Shown here: one piece after another, positions 51,761 through 59,939 of the stretch
Position numbering within the stretch: the stretch's first letter is position 1
How the letters are laid out: each line of letters starts with the position of its first letter
Assembly: GCA_021772895.1 (NCBI GenBank)
Contig: JAJFLC010000005.1
Span: 226,392-290,391, forward strand
From: Mariprofundaceae bacterium
GTDB lineage: Bacteria > Pseudomonadota > Zetaproteobacteria > Mariprofundales > Mariprofundaceae
Length of the DNA stretch: 64,000 nt
Direction: 5' to 3'
Notes under the pieces: model-generated
Databases searched by the model: none
What the model was told of the DNA's origin: nothing
Seen by the model: the letters and a program-made list of their open reading frames with translations, nothing else
Translations under genes and position numbers: made by a program

Positions 51761-53202
51761 TTCATCCTGAAAGATACTTGTTTGTCAGAAAGATCCGTAT
51801 CAGTAATAACAACTTTTCGGCCACTCTTTTGCTGAAGCTGATCACGCATCTGATTTAACAAATCAATATCTTTTGTTGAGCCGGACATTTGAAGATTTCC
51901 ATTGCGGAAGCTGAATTCCCGAAGTTTCCAGGATGTTTTTTGATACACTTCGCTTAATACCTGTAGTTGTTCAAGAAACTCCTGACTCTCCTGTTGTGCA
52001 GCAGACACGCCTCCTGCTTTTTTTAATTGCGCCAATGGGTCAAGCATGACTTGCTCATTTGGGAGCCCACGATGAAATGCTGACTCGATATTGCTACGAT
52101 ACATATCAGCCTGACGTTCCAATGAGTAAAGATTAGCCGTAGTCATACCCAGCCAGATCAATAATAACCCCGCCGCCATCGCCAAAGGCCGCTTCCATTG
52201 TTTGAACGCATGCCAGCTCTTTTGTACCGCCCACTTTCCGTGTCGAAAGTTCAGCTGCGTAGCTGCACTGGTTTCTATTGCGAAATTTGCATGATGACGA
52301 CCAGGAAGCACATCCAGATTCTCGACCTGCCATTGCTTATAACCCGGCATCAATGCATCACCCAGTGCCTGTCCAACCCGGCCAACCACAACATTCACGG
52401 CCTGATCGACATCATGATCAGAATCATCGACTGTATCGGCATCTGGATCGTTACCTGAATCATGATTCGTGGCTACAAAACCCATGGCTTCCCATGATTG
52501 CTGAATCTGCCGAGCAACCTCCACATCATTCAAAAAAACGTCATCGGATATCTTCCGATTCATTCTGCGAATACCTCGCCATACGCCCTGATGTAAAAAA
52601 CCAAAAAAGATGCCCTCTGCATCTTCATCAATCACTGCACATGTTTCAAAATCATGACTAAAAGAAACCAAACGTTCCCATCCATCAACAAGCAACTTCG
52701 GGCACTGCTGCCAGATAGGGTCATCGATCATTGCCGATCTTAAATACTGTGGCAAACCAAATACCATGCCTGCAATACCTGTACCTGTTTTTTCAGCATG
52801 CCAGACAAGCCACCATGGCTGGCTGTCTTCCCCTGATAATTCAGCCAGCTCCTGAGATAGGATCGCTGCATCAAGATAACGTACTTCGGATAGGGGAAGA
52901 GAAAACGAACGAACCAGCAAATGCTCTAGCGGCCAATAGATACGCTCTACTGAGGCGATATTCTCTGGTAGCCTGGGTAATAACGATTCATTCTCTTCTG
53001 ACACAGGTTCGAACACCTGCTCATTCGCAAAAGATTCTCCTCCACCTTGCCCTTCCCCAGCATCCTCTCCTCGAATGCGATAAGCCAAAGAGAGCCCATC
53101 CCAACTGATGACGGCATCATCGGCAGACACATTTGCAGTAGATTCAGCGATAGCATCACCAATAGCCTCGTTTGTATCTATAGAAGTCTGCTCTACATCC
53201 AT
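51754..53202 (-). CDS. gspL: Type II secretion system protein L
   Basis: A 482-residue protein: an actin-like cytoplasmic domain (VLDVLP-like region and VGQALGDALMPG), one membrane helix (PLAMAAGLLLIWLGMTTANL), and a periplasmic ferredoxin-like domain. It couples the GspE ATPase to the membrane platform. A Asp-rich insertion (DSGNDPDADTVDDSDHDVDQ) lies in the cytoplasmic part and is unusual. Confidence 0.88.
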   Translation of the reverse strand: MDVEQTSIDTNEAIGDAIAESTANVSADDAVISWDGLSLAYRIRGEDAGEGQGGGESFANEQVFEPVSEENESLLPRLPENIASVERIYWPLEHLLVRSFSLPLSEVRYLDAAILSQELAELSGEDSQPWWLVWHAEKTGTGIAGMVFGLPQYLRSAMIDDPIWQQCPKLLVDGWERLVSFSHDFETCAVIDEDAEGIFFGFLHQGVWRGIRRMNRKISDDVFLNDVEVARQIQQSWEAMGFVATNHDSGNDPDADTVDDSDHDVDQAVNVVVGRVGQALGDALMPGYKQWQVENLDVLPGRHHANFAIETSAATQLNFRHGKWAVQKSWHAFKQWKRPLAMAAGLLLIWLGMTTANLYSLERQADMYRSNIESAFHRGLPNEQVMLDPLAQLKKAGGVSAAQQESQEFLEQLQVLSEVYQKTSWKLREFSFRNGNLQMSGSTKDIDLLNQMRDQLQQKSGRKVVITDTDLSDKQVSFRMKW

Positions 53203-54206
53203 CCCTGTTTCTCCCGATATTCAATCGCTGTTTTTCCATCAGCCTCACGTATCAGCAGATACTCCTCCCGCCACCTTGCATTTCCAAACAAAGCATCTGT
53301 ACGCACGATAAAGGCATCACTAACGACACTCAAGCGGGTTGTATCACCTCCGGTGCTCCACGGCTTTCCGGCAAAAGCCGAAGCAACCTGTTCATAGGGC
53401 CTCTGTTCAACAAACGCAGCTGCATCCACCGCTTCCATCCGTGGAAAAAAAGCCATCAATACAGTCTTATCTGCCGTATTAATATTCACAGTGGTTTTCC
53501 CTATTTTAGGCACCCGGCGAACTGTCACGGCCTCTTTCAGTTTTTCCAAAACCTCGTCATCAAAACCATCAATCAAACTCAATTCCTGCCAACGATCCAG
53601 GCGTCTGTTTTTCACACGATAAGGCTTATCATAATAATGGAAATCTTCAGCCCCACCAATACCCAAAGGTTGATCATTTTTATCCATCCAATCGATCAGT
53701 TTATCCACAAGCGATCCCGATAACTCGAGTGTTTGGAATAGTCGTTTTGCAACCACGACAACATTAGTCTGTACCTCGCCGTTATTATTCACCAGATCAT
53801 TCACGTTAAAATAACGATTTGCATCAATCACGACACCTGTCACCAGCCCGTCATCCACAGGCAGGGGTGGGATCTCCTGAGCCCATGTTTCGTCAAGGTG
53901 ATCTGTCTTGTTATCTTTCGCATCTTCGCCTAAATAGAAACGAACCAGTTCCATTGCTGACTCATTGGCCATCCATGCACGACTTGATTGCTGTAAATTT
54001 TCAGCACGTCGCAAACTGATCATATCCTCATAAGCCGCCGTTGCCGCCCAAGCCGATACCAGCGCCACAACCCCCAGAACAATCACCAGTGCCACGCCTC
54101 GCTCTTTGCTGGTTCCCTTTTCTACGGATCTCCTTTCCACGGAGGCCTCTTCCACACAACTCTTTTTCACTGTGGTTTCTGTCCGATAAACAATGGGAAA
54201 TCCCAC
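53193..54206 (-). CDS. gspK: Type II secretion system minor pseudopilin K
   Basis: A 337-residue minor pseudopilin. The prepilin-type segment is ERGVALVIVLGVVALVSAWA, without the usual Phe+1/Glu+5, as is normal for GspK. A large alpha/beta head follows. The start is GTG 54206, preceded by GGGGAGAG; this gives a long ~37-residue leader that overlaps gspJ by 40 bp. It caps the pseudopilus tip with GspI and GspJ. Confidence 0.88.
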   Translation of the reverse strand: MGFPIVYRTETTVKKSCVEEASVERRSVEKGTSKERGVALVIVLGVVALVSAWAATAAYEDMISLRRAENLQQSSRAWMANESAMELVRFYLGEDAKDNKTDHLDETWAQEIPPLPVDDGLVTGVVIDANRYFNVNDLVNNNGEVQTNVVVVAKRLFQTLELSGSLVDKLIDWMDKNDQPLGIGGAEDFHYYDKPYRVKNRRLDRWQELSLIDGFDDEVLEKLKEAVTVRRVPKIGKTTVNINTADKTVLMAFFPRMEAVDAAAFVEQRPYEQVASAFAGKPWSTGGDTTRLSVVSDAFIVRTDALFGNARWREEYLLIREADGKTAIEYREKQGWM

Positions 54207-54748
54207 GTTCTCTCCCCGGAAGCATCACGGTATTTTATTTTCATAGCCTTTGGCCATTTAAAGTTTTTTCCAGGCTCCCAACGTTGTACCCACTGGCCCG
54301 ATTGTGTCAAAAGCTCAACATCAAAGGACTCTGCCTCGCCCATATCCCATTGCAGGGCATCAACCGATGTTCGTGCCCAGGCCATCCGTGATTCACGAAT
54401 GAGCTTGCCTTTCTCCTCATCCAGAAAATAGTGAATATATGTCAAAGATGCCTGATTACTTTCGCGGCTAAGCACCCACAATTCATCAAACACCGCATCA
54501 CCTCTGGAATCATGGCTGATACGTATGGGTTTGATTTCAGCATCCTCTGTTGCACTCACATAACTCATATCCAAACGTAACTGTCGGCCAAGCCAATGGC
54601 TCTTCTCCAGCCGATCCCGTGTTTCCTTGAGCTGCAAAAAACCCTCACCTGCCGGGCCAAGTGCACCATAAACAACAGAAATCAACAGTGCAAAAAGAGC
54701 CATGGACATCAACACTTCAATCAATGTGAATCCGGCCTCTCTTTTCAT
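54167..54748 (-). CDS. gspJ: Type II secretion system minor pseudopilin J
   Basis: A 193-residue pseudopilin with the prepilin motif MKREAGFTLIEVLMSMALFA (cleavage Gly-Phe; Glu+5). It forms the tip complex with GspI and GspK. The start overlaps the gspI stop (ATGA). Confidence 0.92.
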   Translation of the reverse strand: MKREAGFTLIEVLMSMALFALLISVVYGALGPAGEGFLQLKETRDRLEKSHWLGRQLRLDMSYVSATEDAEIKPIRISHDSRGDAVFDELWVLSRESNQASLTYIHYFLDEEKGKLIRESRMAWARTSVDALQWDMGEAESFDVELLTQSGQWVQRWEPGKNFKWPKAMKIKYRDASGERTWDFPLFIGQKPQ

Positions 54749-55098
54749 CGTTTCAGCCGATATAAAAACATCGTCAACTCTGGTTCATCCGGGTGTTTTA
54801 TCGAAACATTTCGTCTGATAAAATTGTCATTCTCGGTCTTTTCACTCCACAATTTCCAATGATAACCAACATGCCCAATTTCAAGGTCACCCTGTTTCTC
54901 TTCCATGGAAACATCTTTTGAATATCGCTCGCCCTGTAACAAATTGATGGCTGTATCCAACATGATGGTATGCGATGCAAGGCTGTACTGAACATTGGCT
55001 GATGCACCAAGTCTTCCCATCAATGCCACCAGTGCCACGGCGGCAATACCCAGTGCTACCAGCACTTCAATCAGTGAAAAACCACGTTCATGACTCAC
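54745..55098 (-). CDS. gspI: Type II secretion system minor pseudopilin I
   Basis: A 117-residue pseudopilin. I choose GTG 55098 (MSHERGFSLIEVLVALGIAA) because GAGGAAG lies 6 bp upstream; the frame's first start is a TTG at 55113 without such a site. The leader is then 6 residues, normal for GspI. It overlaps gspH by 11 bp. Confidence 0.9.
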   Translation of the reverse strand: MSHERGFSLIEVLVALGIAAVALVALMGRLGASANVQYSLASHTIMLDTAINLLQGERYSKDVSMEEKQGDLEIGHVGYHWKLWSEKTENDNFIRRNVSIKHPDEPELTMFLYRLKR

Positions 55099-55702
55099 TC
55101 TGATCTTCCTCAATCACACGAATGCCTCCCGGCCCGGAACGAAGCTGTAAAGCTTTCGTTTTATTCAATTCAGGATTGGCAATCACCATATCGGCTGCAT
55201 CAAGCATGCCATCCGGCCAGAAAATAAGATGCCCGATCCTCCCCTTCTCTTTTTCATCAGCCTCGATTTCAACTTCCCCTTGATCAGCTTCATCGTTTTT
55301 CTCTTTTAGTTTCCGCGTTGAAGAAAATCCTCCTGAAAAATTAATCGCAGTAATTTCAGCGCCTTGAGGAAGTTTGTAAGCGTTGAAGGGTGTCTCTGAA
55401 AAACTGTTCCACCTGTTTTCAGCACCCAGTTTCTCAAAATGATAACCGCTTTTTAAGGCTGTCAGGCGAATAGGAACCCCGGTTAACTGAGCCTCTTCGG
55501 CCGCCAGACGCAACACTTGCTGTAGCCGCCGGGCTTCTTCATCAAGATCGACTCCGGTACCGGAAATAAACGAAGGTGCTATCATCGAAATCGATACAGC
55601 AATAAGCGTAAGCACCAATAAAATTTCAATCAGCGTAAATCCTGATTGAGAAGTATCATGCATGGCAAACGTACGATTCACACTGCTGTGATAAACACTC
55701 AT
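55088..55702 (-). CDS. gspH: Type II secretion system minor pseudopilin H
   Basis: A pseudopilin of about 204 residues with the motif SGFTLIEILLVLTLIAVSIS. Starts at ATG 55702 (MSVYHSSV), ATG 55663 (MHDTSQSGFTLIE) and GTG 55720 are all possible; the 55663 start gives the shortest leader. A charged insertion (KEKNDEADQGEVEIEADEKE) in the head domain is longer than in typical GspH. Confidence 0.87.
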   Translation of the reverse strand: MSVYHSSVNRTFAMHDTSQSGFTLIEILLVLTLIAVSISMIAPSFISGTGVDLDEEARRLQQVLRLAAEEAQLTGVPIRLTALKSGYHFEKLGAENRWNSFSETPFNAYKLPQGAEITAINFSGGFSSTRKLKEKNDEADQGEVEIEADEKEKGRIGHLIFWPDGMLDAADMVIANPELNKTKALQLRSGPGGIRVIEEDQSES

Positions 55703-55728
55703 ACTTCTGCCAATCTTCACTTATAACG

Positions 55729-56145
55729 TTACTTTTCCCAGTTACCAACATCGGCATCAAATCCTGAGCCGCCCGCTTTTCCGTCTGCACCGTAAGAAAG
55801 AATATCAAAATCACCATGCACACCAGGGGCCAGATAGATAAATGCGTTGTTCCATGCATCTTTGGGCACGCTATCCATGTAACGCTTGCCACCTTTACCC
55901 GCGCTTACCAAAGCATTGAGCCCTGCTCCGGAATCAGGATACCGGCTGTGTTGCAGACGGTACATTTTCAACGCCTGGGAGATATTCACCATCTGGGTTC
56001 TTGTTGCTTCAACCTTTGCTTCATCTGCACGTTCTATAAAACGGGGTGCCACAATCGCAGCCATGACACCGATAATGATCAGCACCACCATGATTTCGAG
56101 CAGCGAAAAACCGCGTTCTTGCTCTGAATATGTCTCTGTTTCCAT
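55729..56145 (-). CDS. gspG: Type II secretion system major pseudopilin G
   Basis: A 138-residue major pseudopilin: leader METETYSEQERG then FSLLEIMVVLIIIGVMAAIV, followed by the GspG C-terminal features LQHSRYPDSGAGLNALVSAG and FDILSYGADGKAGGSGFDADVG, the calcium-binding loop. ATG 56145 is preceded by GGGAAG. It forms the shaft of the pseudopilus. Confidence 0.95.
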   Translation of the reverse strand: METETYSEQERGFSLLEIMVVLIIIGVMAAIVAPRFIERADEAKVEATRTQMVNISQALKMYRLQHSRYPDSGAGLNALVSAGKGGKRYMDSVPKDAWNNAFIYLAPGVHGDFDILSYGADGKAGGSGFDADVGNWEK

Positions 56146-56153
56146 GCTTCCCT

Positions 56154-56519
56154 TTACTCCTTTTTCAACCAAAAGTCATTTCGAGAAAGAGGATCATATA
56201 ATCGCTTCTCTCCCTCAAAAACTATCCATGTCCCGTGCTGCAGATCATCCGACTCATGAATCAAACGATCCATCATCAACCACGAACCAACCAACCAGCC
56301 ATGCGCTGCCTGTGCCTGTCGGGCATAGGCCGAACAGACCGGATATGCCGGGCATGAACGTCCATCCAAATCACCCACAACATGTTGATAAAAGTGTATG
56401 CCAAACAGATGGGGAGAGGAAGCCGGCAGCGCAAAATGTTTCCACCCCAGCGCCAATACAAATGCTGACACAGCCAGCATCATATATATACCCACACCCA
56501 TGCGCACACCCAGATGCAT
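56154..56519 (-). CDS. YidD-like protein within gsp operon
   Basis: A 121-residue protein from ATG 56519, which overlaps the upstream stop (TGATG); a longer frame reaches 56567. One N-terminal helix (YMMLAVSAFVLALGW) is followed by SCPAYPVCSAYARQAQAAHG and GSWLMMDRLIHE, matching the YidD (DUF37) pattern in which Cys-x-x-x-Pro-x-Cys-S-x-Y-A and a HG-x-x-x-G-x-W-L helix are conserved. YidD proteins assist membrane-protein insertion. Position between gspF and gspG is unusual. The assignment rests on this motif. Confidence 0.6.
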   Translation of the reverse strand: MHLGVRMGVGIYMMLAVSAFVLALGWKHFALPASSPHLFGIHFYQHVVGDLDGRSCPAYPVCSAYARQAQAAHGWLVGSWLMMDRLIHESDDLQHGTWIVFEGEKRLYDPLSRNDFWLKKE

Positions 56520-57193
56520 CACCAGGGCCTTCCCGGTAAAGCTGATGCCTGCCACAAGCCCTGCCACCAGGCCAAATAGAGATCAAAAGCACCACGTTCA
56601 GCCAAAGAAACAGCCGAAAAAACAGATCCTGACCAGAGCCATGCTGTTATCATGGCAAAAAAGAGTGTCACAGGCCCCATACGGCGGCGTGCAGCCCATA
56701 GCGTTAAGATAATCATCGGCCATATCATGATGGCCGCAACCCATGCATCTCGCCAGCGACCCTGCCATGCATGCCCTGCTCCCGGAAATATTGTAGCCAA
56801 TACGCCCGGTAACCAACTATTTTTAACTTCGGGTCGTGTATGCTCTTTAAGGTAAGCCCCAGCCAAACGCGCATGTGTAGAACGATCATTAAATTGCTTC
56901 GGTTTAAAATTTTGATGTTGTCGCATATCGATCAACATTGCTGCCAATGCCATGCGTTCCTGCCAGATATCACCGACAGATAAAACTGCTGCTGCACCTT
57001 GCAAATGAGCAATAGCTTCTTTCTCATGCCCGGAAGCCGCCATGACAATGGCCTGTTCGTAAACCTCCTGTGGCATAGACTGTGGTATATGTGGCGTGGA
57101 TTTCAGCAAAGTTTGCGGTAAACCCTGTGATGAGGCATGAGCGATCACGGGTACCAAAAACATCGCCATCACAAAAAAAAGAGATCTTTTCAT
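56519..57193 (-). CDS. Signal-peptide membrane protein of gsp operon
   Basis: A 224-residue protein: signal peptide (FFVMAMFLVPVIAHA), an alpha-helical TPR-like stretch (EQAIVMAASGHEKEAIAHLQ), then LPGVLATIFPGAGHAWQGRW and two or three hydrophobic helices, a pattern seen in TM2/YidD-associated membrane proteins. It begins with ATG overlapping the gspF stop and ends where the YidD-like gene starts. The pair probably works together in the envelope, perhaps in T2SS assembly; this is inference. Confidence 0.6.
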   Translation of the reverse strand: MKRSLFFVMAMFLVPVIAHASSQGLPQTLLKSTPHIPQSMPQEVYEQAIVMAASGHEKEAIAHLQGAAAVLSVGDIWQERMALAAMLIDMRQHQNFKPKQFNDRSTHARLAGAYLKEHTRPEVKNSWLPGVLATIFPGAGHAWQGRWRDAWVAAIMIWPMIILTLWAARRRMGPVTLFFAMITAWLWSGSVFSAVSLAERGAFDLYLAWWQGLWQASALPGRPW

Positions 57194-58392
57194 CTTACCA
57201 GCTCATTCATCTCAACAATGGGTAGTAAGATTGCCAGAGCAAGTGCTCCCACCATGCCTGCCATAAACAATACCAGCGATGGTTCCAAAATCGTCAACAT
57301 CCGTTTCATGTTTCGTGATGCTTCTTTCTCATAACTTTCTGCCACTTTTATGAGCATGGCATCCAGCGTGCCGCTCTGTTCACCCACAGCGATAAGTCGA
57401 ATCGCCATATGTGGCATCCATCCACCAAACCTTAAACCTTCGGCAAGACTTCCACCTTCCCGAAGCTGTTCGCGGGCAAACTCACCCACCTTTCTCATCG
57501 GCAACAATGTAAAACTCTGATTGGCGATATGCATGGCCGAAAGTGCAGGCACGCCACCGGACAACAACATGCCCAAGGTATGTCCAAAACGGGCCGTTTC
57601 AACCTTGGCAAGCAATGAAGAAATGCCAGGCATTTGCAGCAATAAAATATCCCGTCTGTAACGAATGGATTCATGCCGCATCGCTGTCATATAGGCAAAA
57701 ATTCCCAGTATCACAGCCACCAGCAGCAAAAGTCCGTAATCACGCAGGAAAGAGGAAAGTCCAATCACAATCTTTGTCAGCTCAGGAAGATTGCCTCCGG
57801 TTCTTTCAAAAACAGTTACAATCTGGGGTACAACCACGGCCAACAGGAAGAGCATCACAAGCAAGCCAAACCCCAGAATAATGGCCGGATAAAGTGTTGC
57901 TGAAAGCAGCTCCTGCCCTAACTGTTGACGATGTTCCAACAATTCTGCGAGGCGTGAAGCAACCGCTTCGAGCTGCCCGGTCTCCTCACCTGCCGCGACC
58001 ATATTGCAGACCACTTCCTCAACCCCCTGAGCGACCAGAGCATTGGCCAAGGAGCCGCCTTCCAACACCTGCTGACGTACAGCCGTCATAACGTGCCGTG
58101 CCTGACGACGCTCCATACCTTCGGCAATAGACCCCAGAGCCTCAACAAGTGGCATGCCTGCAGATGTAAGTGTTGAAAGCTGTTGTAAGAATGTTGTGGT
58201 TTCGCTGCCTTTCAGCCCTTTTGAGCGTTGCGATGACCCCTCTTTAGAACTTTCACCCACGCTGGATAACTGACGAACAATCAGCTGACGTGATTTTAAT
58301 AGCTGGCGGGCTGTCCGTTCCGAATCAGCCTCAACCTCACCTTTTTCCCGCCGTCCTTTGGCATTGATTGCCTCGTAGGTAAACAGGCTCAA
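57190..58392 (-). CDS. gspF: Type II secretion system inner-membrane protein F
   Basis: A 400-residue platform protein with two GspF domains and three helices: the opening SLFTYEAINAKGRREKGEVE, FLQQLSTLTSAGMPLVEALG in the first domain, FGHTLGMLLSGGVPALSAMH in the second, and GEQSGTLDAMLIKVAESYE. It starts at TTG 58392, overlapping the gspE TGA (TTGA). Confidence 0.94.
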   Translation of the reverse strand: MSLFTYEAINAKGRREKGEVEADSERTARQLLKSRQLIVRQLSSVGESSKEGSSQRSKGLKGSETTTFLQQLSTLTSAGMPLVEALGSIAEGMERRQARHVMTAVRQQVLEGGSLANALVAQGVEEVVCNMVAAGEETGQLEAVASRLAELLEHRQQLGQELLSATLYPAIILGFGLLVMLFLLAVVVPQIVTVFERTGGNLPELTKIVIGLSSFLRDYGLLLLVAVILGIFAYMTAMRHESIRYRRDILLLQMPGISSLLAKVETARFGHTLGMLLSGGVPALSAMHIANQSFTLLPMRKVGEFAREQLREGGSLAEGLRFGGWMPHMAIRLIAVGEQSGTLDAMLIKVAESYEKEASRNMKRMLTILEPSLVLFMAGMVGALALAILLPIVEMNELVR

Positions 58393-59933
58393 ACTTCAAC
58401 CACCATCATCTCTTCCTGACTGACGCGCACCACTTCATCCACCGTTGTCACGCCTGCCAACACATGCCTGGCACCATCCTGACGCAGTGATTTCATGCCC
58501 TCTTTCTGGGCAATTTTACGCAATGCAGGCAGCCCCTTGCCATGATGAATCGCATCACGCATCGCATCTGAAATCACTACCATTTCATAGATCGCCACAC
58601 GACTCAAAAAACCTGTCTGCACACAGTGATCACACCCACAAGCTTCATATAATTCAGTGGTGCCAGAGAGTGTTTCCGATTCAATTTCCAGCGCTTGCAT
58701 ATCATCTTCTGTAATCGGCCGGGCTATTTTACAATGTTCGCACAGGCGACGAACCAGACGTTGTGCCTGCGCCATCACCAAAGAAGAGGCCACAAGGTAG
58801 GGTTCCACACCCATATCCTGCAAACGAACAATGGCCGAAAGTGCATCATTGGTATGCAATGTTGCCAGCACCAGGTGACCGGTAAGTGACGCCTGAATGG
58901 CAATTTCTGCCGTTTCAAGATCACGAATCTCACCAATCATCACAATATCAGGGTCCTGACGAAGAATAGAACGCAGCCCTGCTGAAAAATCCAATCCAAT
59001 TTTTGCCTGCACCTGCATTTGAGCGACACCGGCAAGTTGGTATTCAATCGGATCTTCAATGGTCATCACATTACGATTTTTCCGATCTATCTGCATCAAT
59101 GATGCATAAAGTGTTGTACTTTTACCCGAACCTGTCGGGCCAGTGACCAGTACAATACCATGCGGCGCTGTGACCACCCGCCGCATCATCTCAAACTGAT
59201 CGTCATCCATACCAAGTTCTTTCAAGGTTAATATGCGTGCACCACGATCCAAAAGACGCATCACCACACGTTCACCATGCGCTGTTGGCAGTATTGAAAC
59301 ACGGACGTCCACTTCCCGTCCGCCTATTTTCACCCTGAACCGACCATCCTGTGGATGCCGTTTTTCTGCAATATCCAGATCGGCCATCACCTTAACCCGG
59401 CTGGTGATTGCTGCCTGCACACCTTTGGGTGGATGAACAATGGCGTGCAATATGCCATCAACACGAAAACGGACCACGACCTCTGACTCAAACGGTTCAA
59501 TATGAATATCACTTGCCCGCTCTTTCAATGCCTGTGAAATAAGCGTATTCACCAGTCGAATGACAGGGGCATCATCCTCTGATTCAAGAAGATCCCCAAC
59601 CTCTTCAATTTCACGCGAAAGATCATCAGACTCGTGCATATCCTCAAGCATCTGTTCAGCACTGGCCTGCGCCATATCAAAAGCCTGATTTAACGCCACA
59701 AGGATTGCGTCTTTATCAACCAATACCGGCTGAACCTCAACACCAAACCGCCGCCTGCAATCATCAAGCAGCTCCCAAGGCCATGGCCCTTGATCCGAAA
59801 CGGCTATCGGATTTTCAATTCCGTTCAAGGGTTTCAATGGTAAAACAGGCCCCTGCCTCAATACAGGCAGTGAGAAATGAAGTGTGCGATCCATATCAAT
59901 CTGATCACTGGATAGCCTGCTAAGTTGATGCAT
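58389..59933 (-). CDS. gspE: Type II secretion system ATPase E
   Basis: A 514-residue hexameric ATPase. Walker A GPTGSGKSTTLYASL, Asp box TIEDPIEYQLAGVAQ, Walker B VMIGEIRDLETAEIA, His box ATLHTNDALSAIVRLQDMGV, and a C-terminal tetra-Cys zinc finger (CEHC...CGCDHC). The N-terminal GspL-binding domain is present. It powers pseudopilus assembly. Confidence 0.96.
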   Translation of the reverse strand: MHQLSRLSSDQIDMDRTLHFSLPVLRQGPVLPLKPLNGIENPIAVSDQGPWPWELLDDCRRRFGVEVQPVLVDKDAILVALNQAFDMAQASAEQMLEDMHESDDLSREIEEVGDLLESEDDAPVIRLVNTLISQALKERASDIHIEPFESEVVVRFRVDGILHAIVHPPKGVQAAITSRVKVMADLDIAEKRHPQDGRFRVKIGGREVDVRVSILPTAHGERVVMRLLDRGARILTLKELGMDDDQFEMMRRVVTAPHGIVLVTGPTGSGKSTTLYASLMQIDRKNRNVMTIEDPIEYQLAGVAQMQVQAKIGLDFSAGLRSILRQDPDIVMIGEIRDLETAEIAIQASLTGHLVLATLHTNDALSAIVRLQDMGVEPYLVASSLVMAQAQRLVRRLCEHCKIARPITEDDMQALEIESETLSGTTELYEACGCDHCVQTGFLSRVAIYEMVVISDAMRDAIHHGKGLPALRKIAQKEGMKSLRQDGARHVLAGVTTVDEVVRVSQEEMMVVEV

Positions 59934-59939
59934 AGCGTA

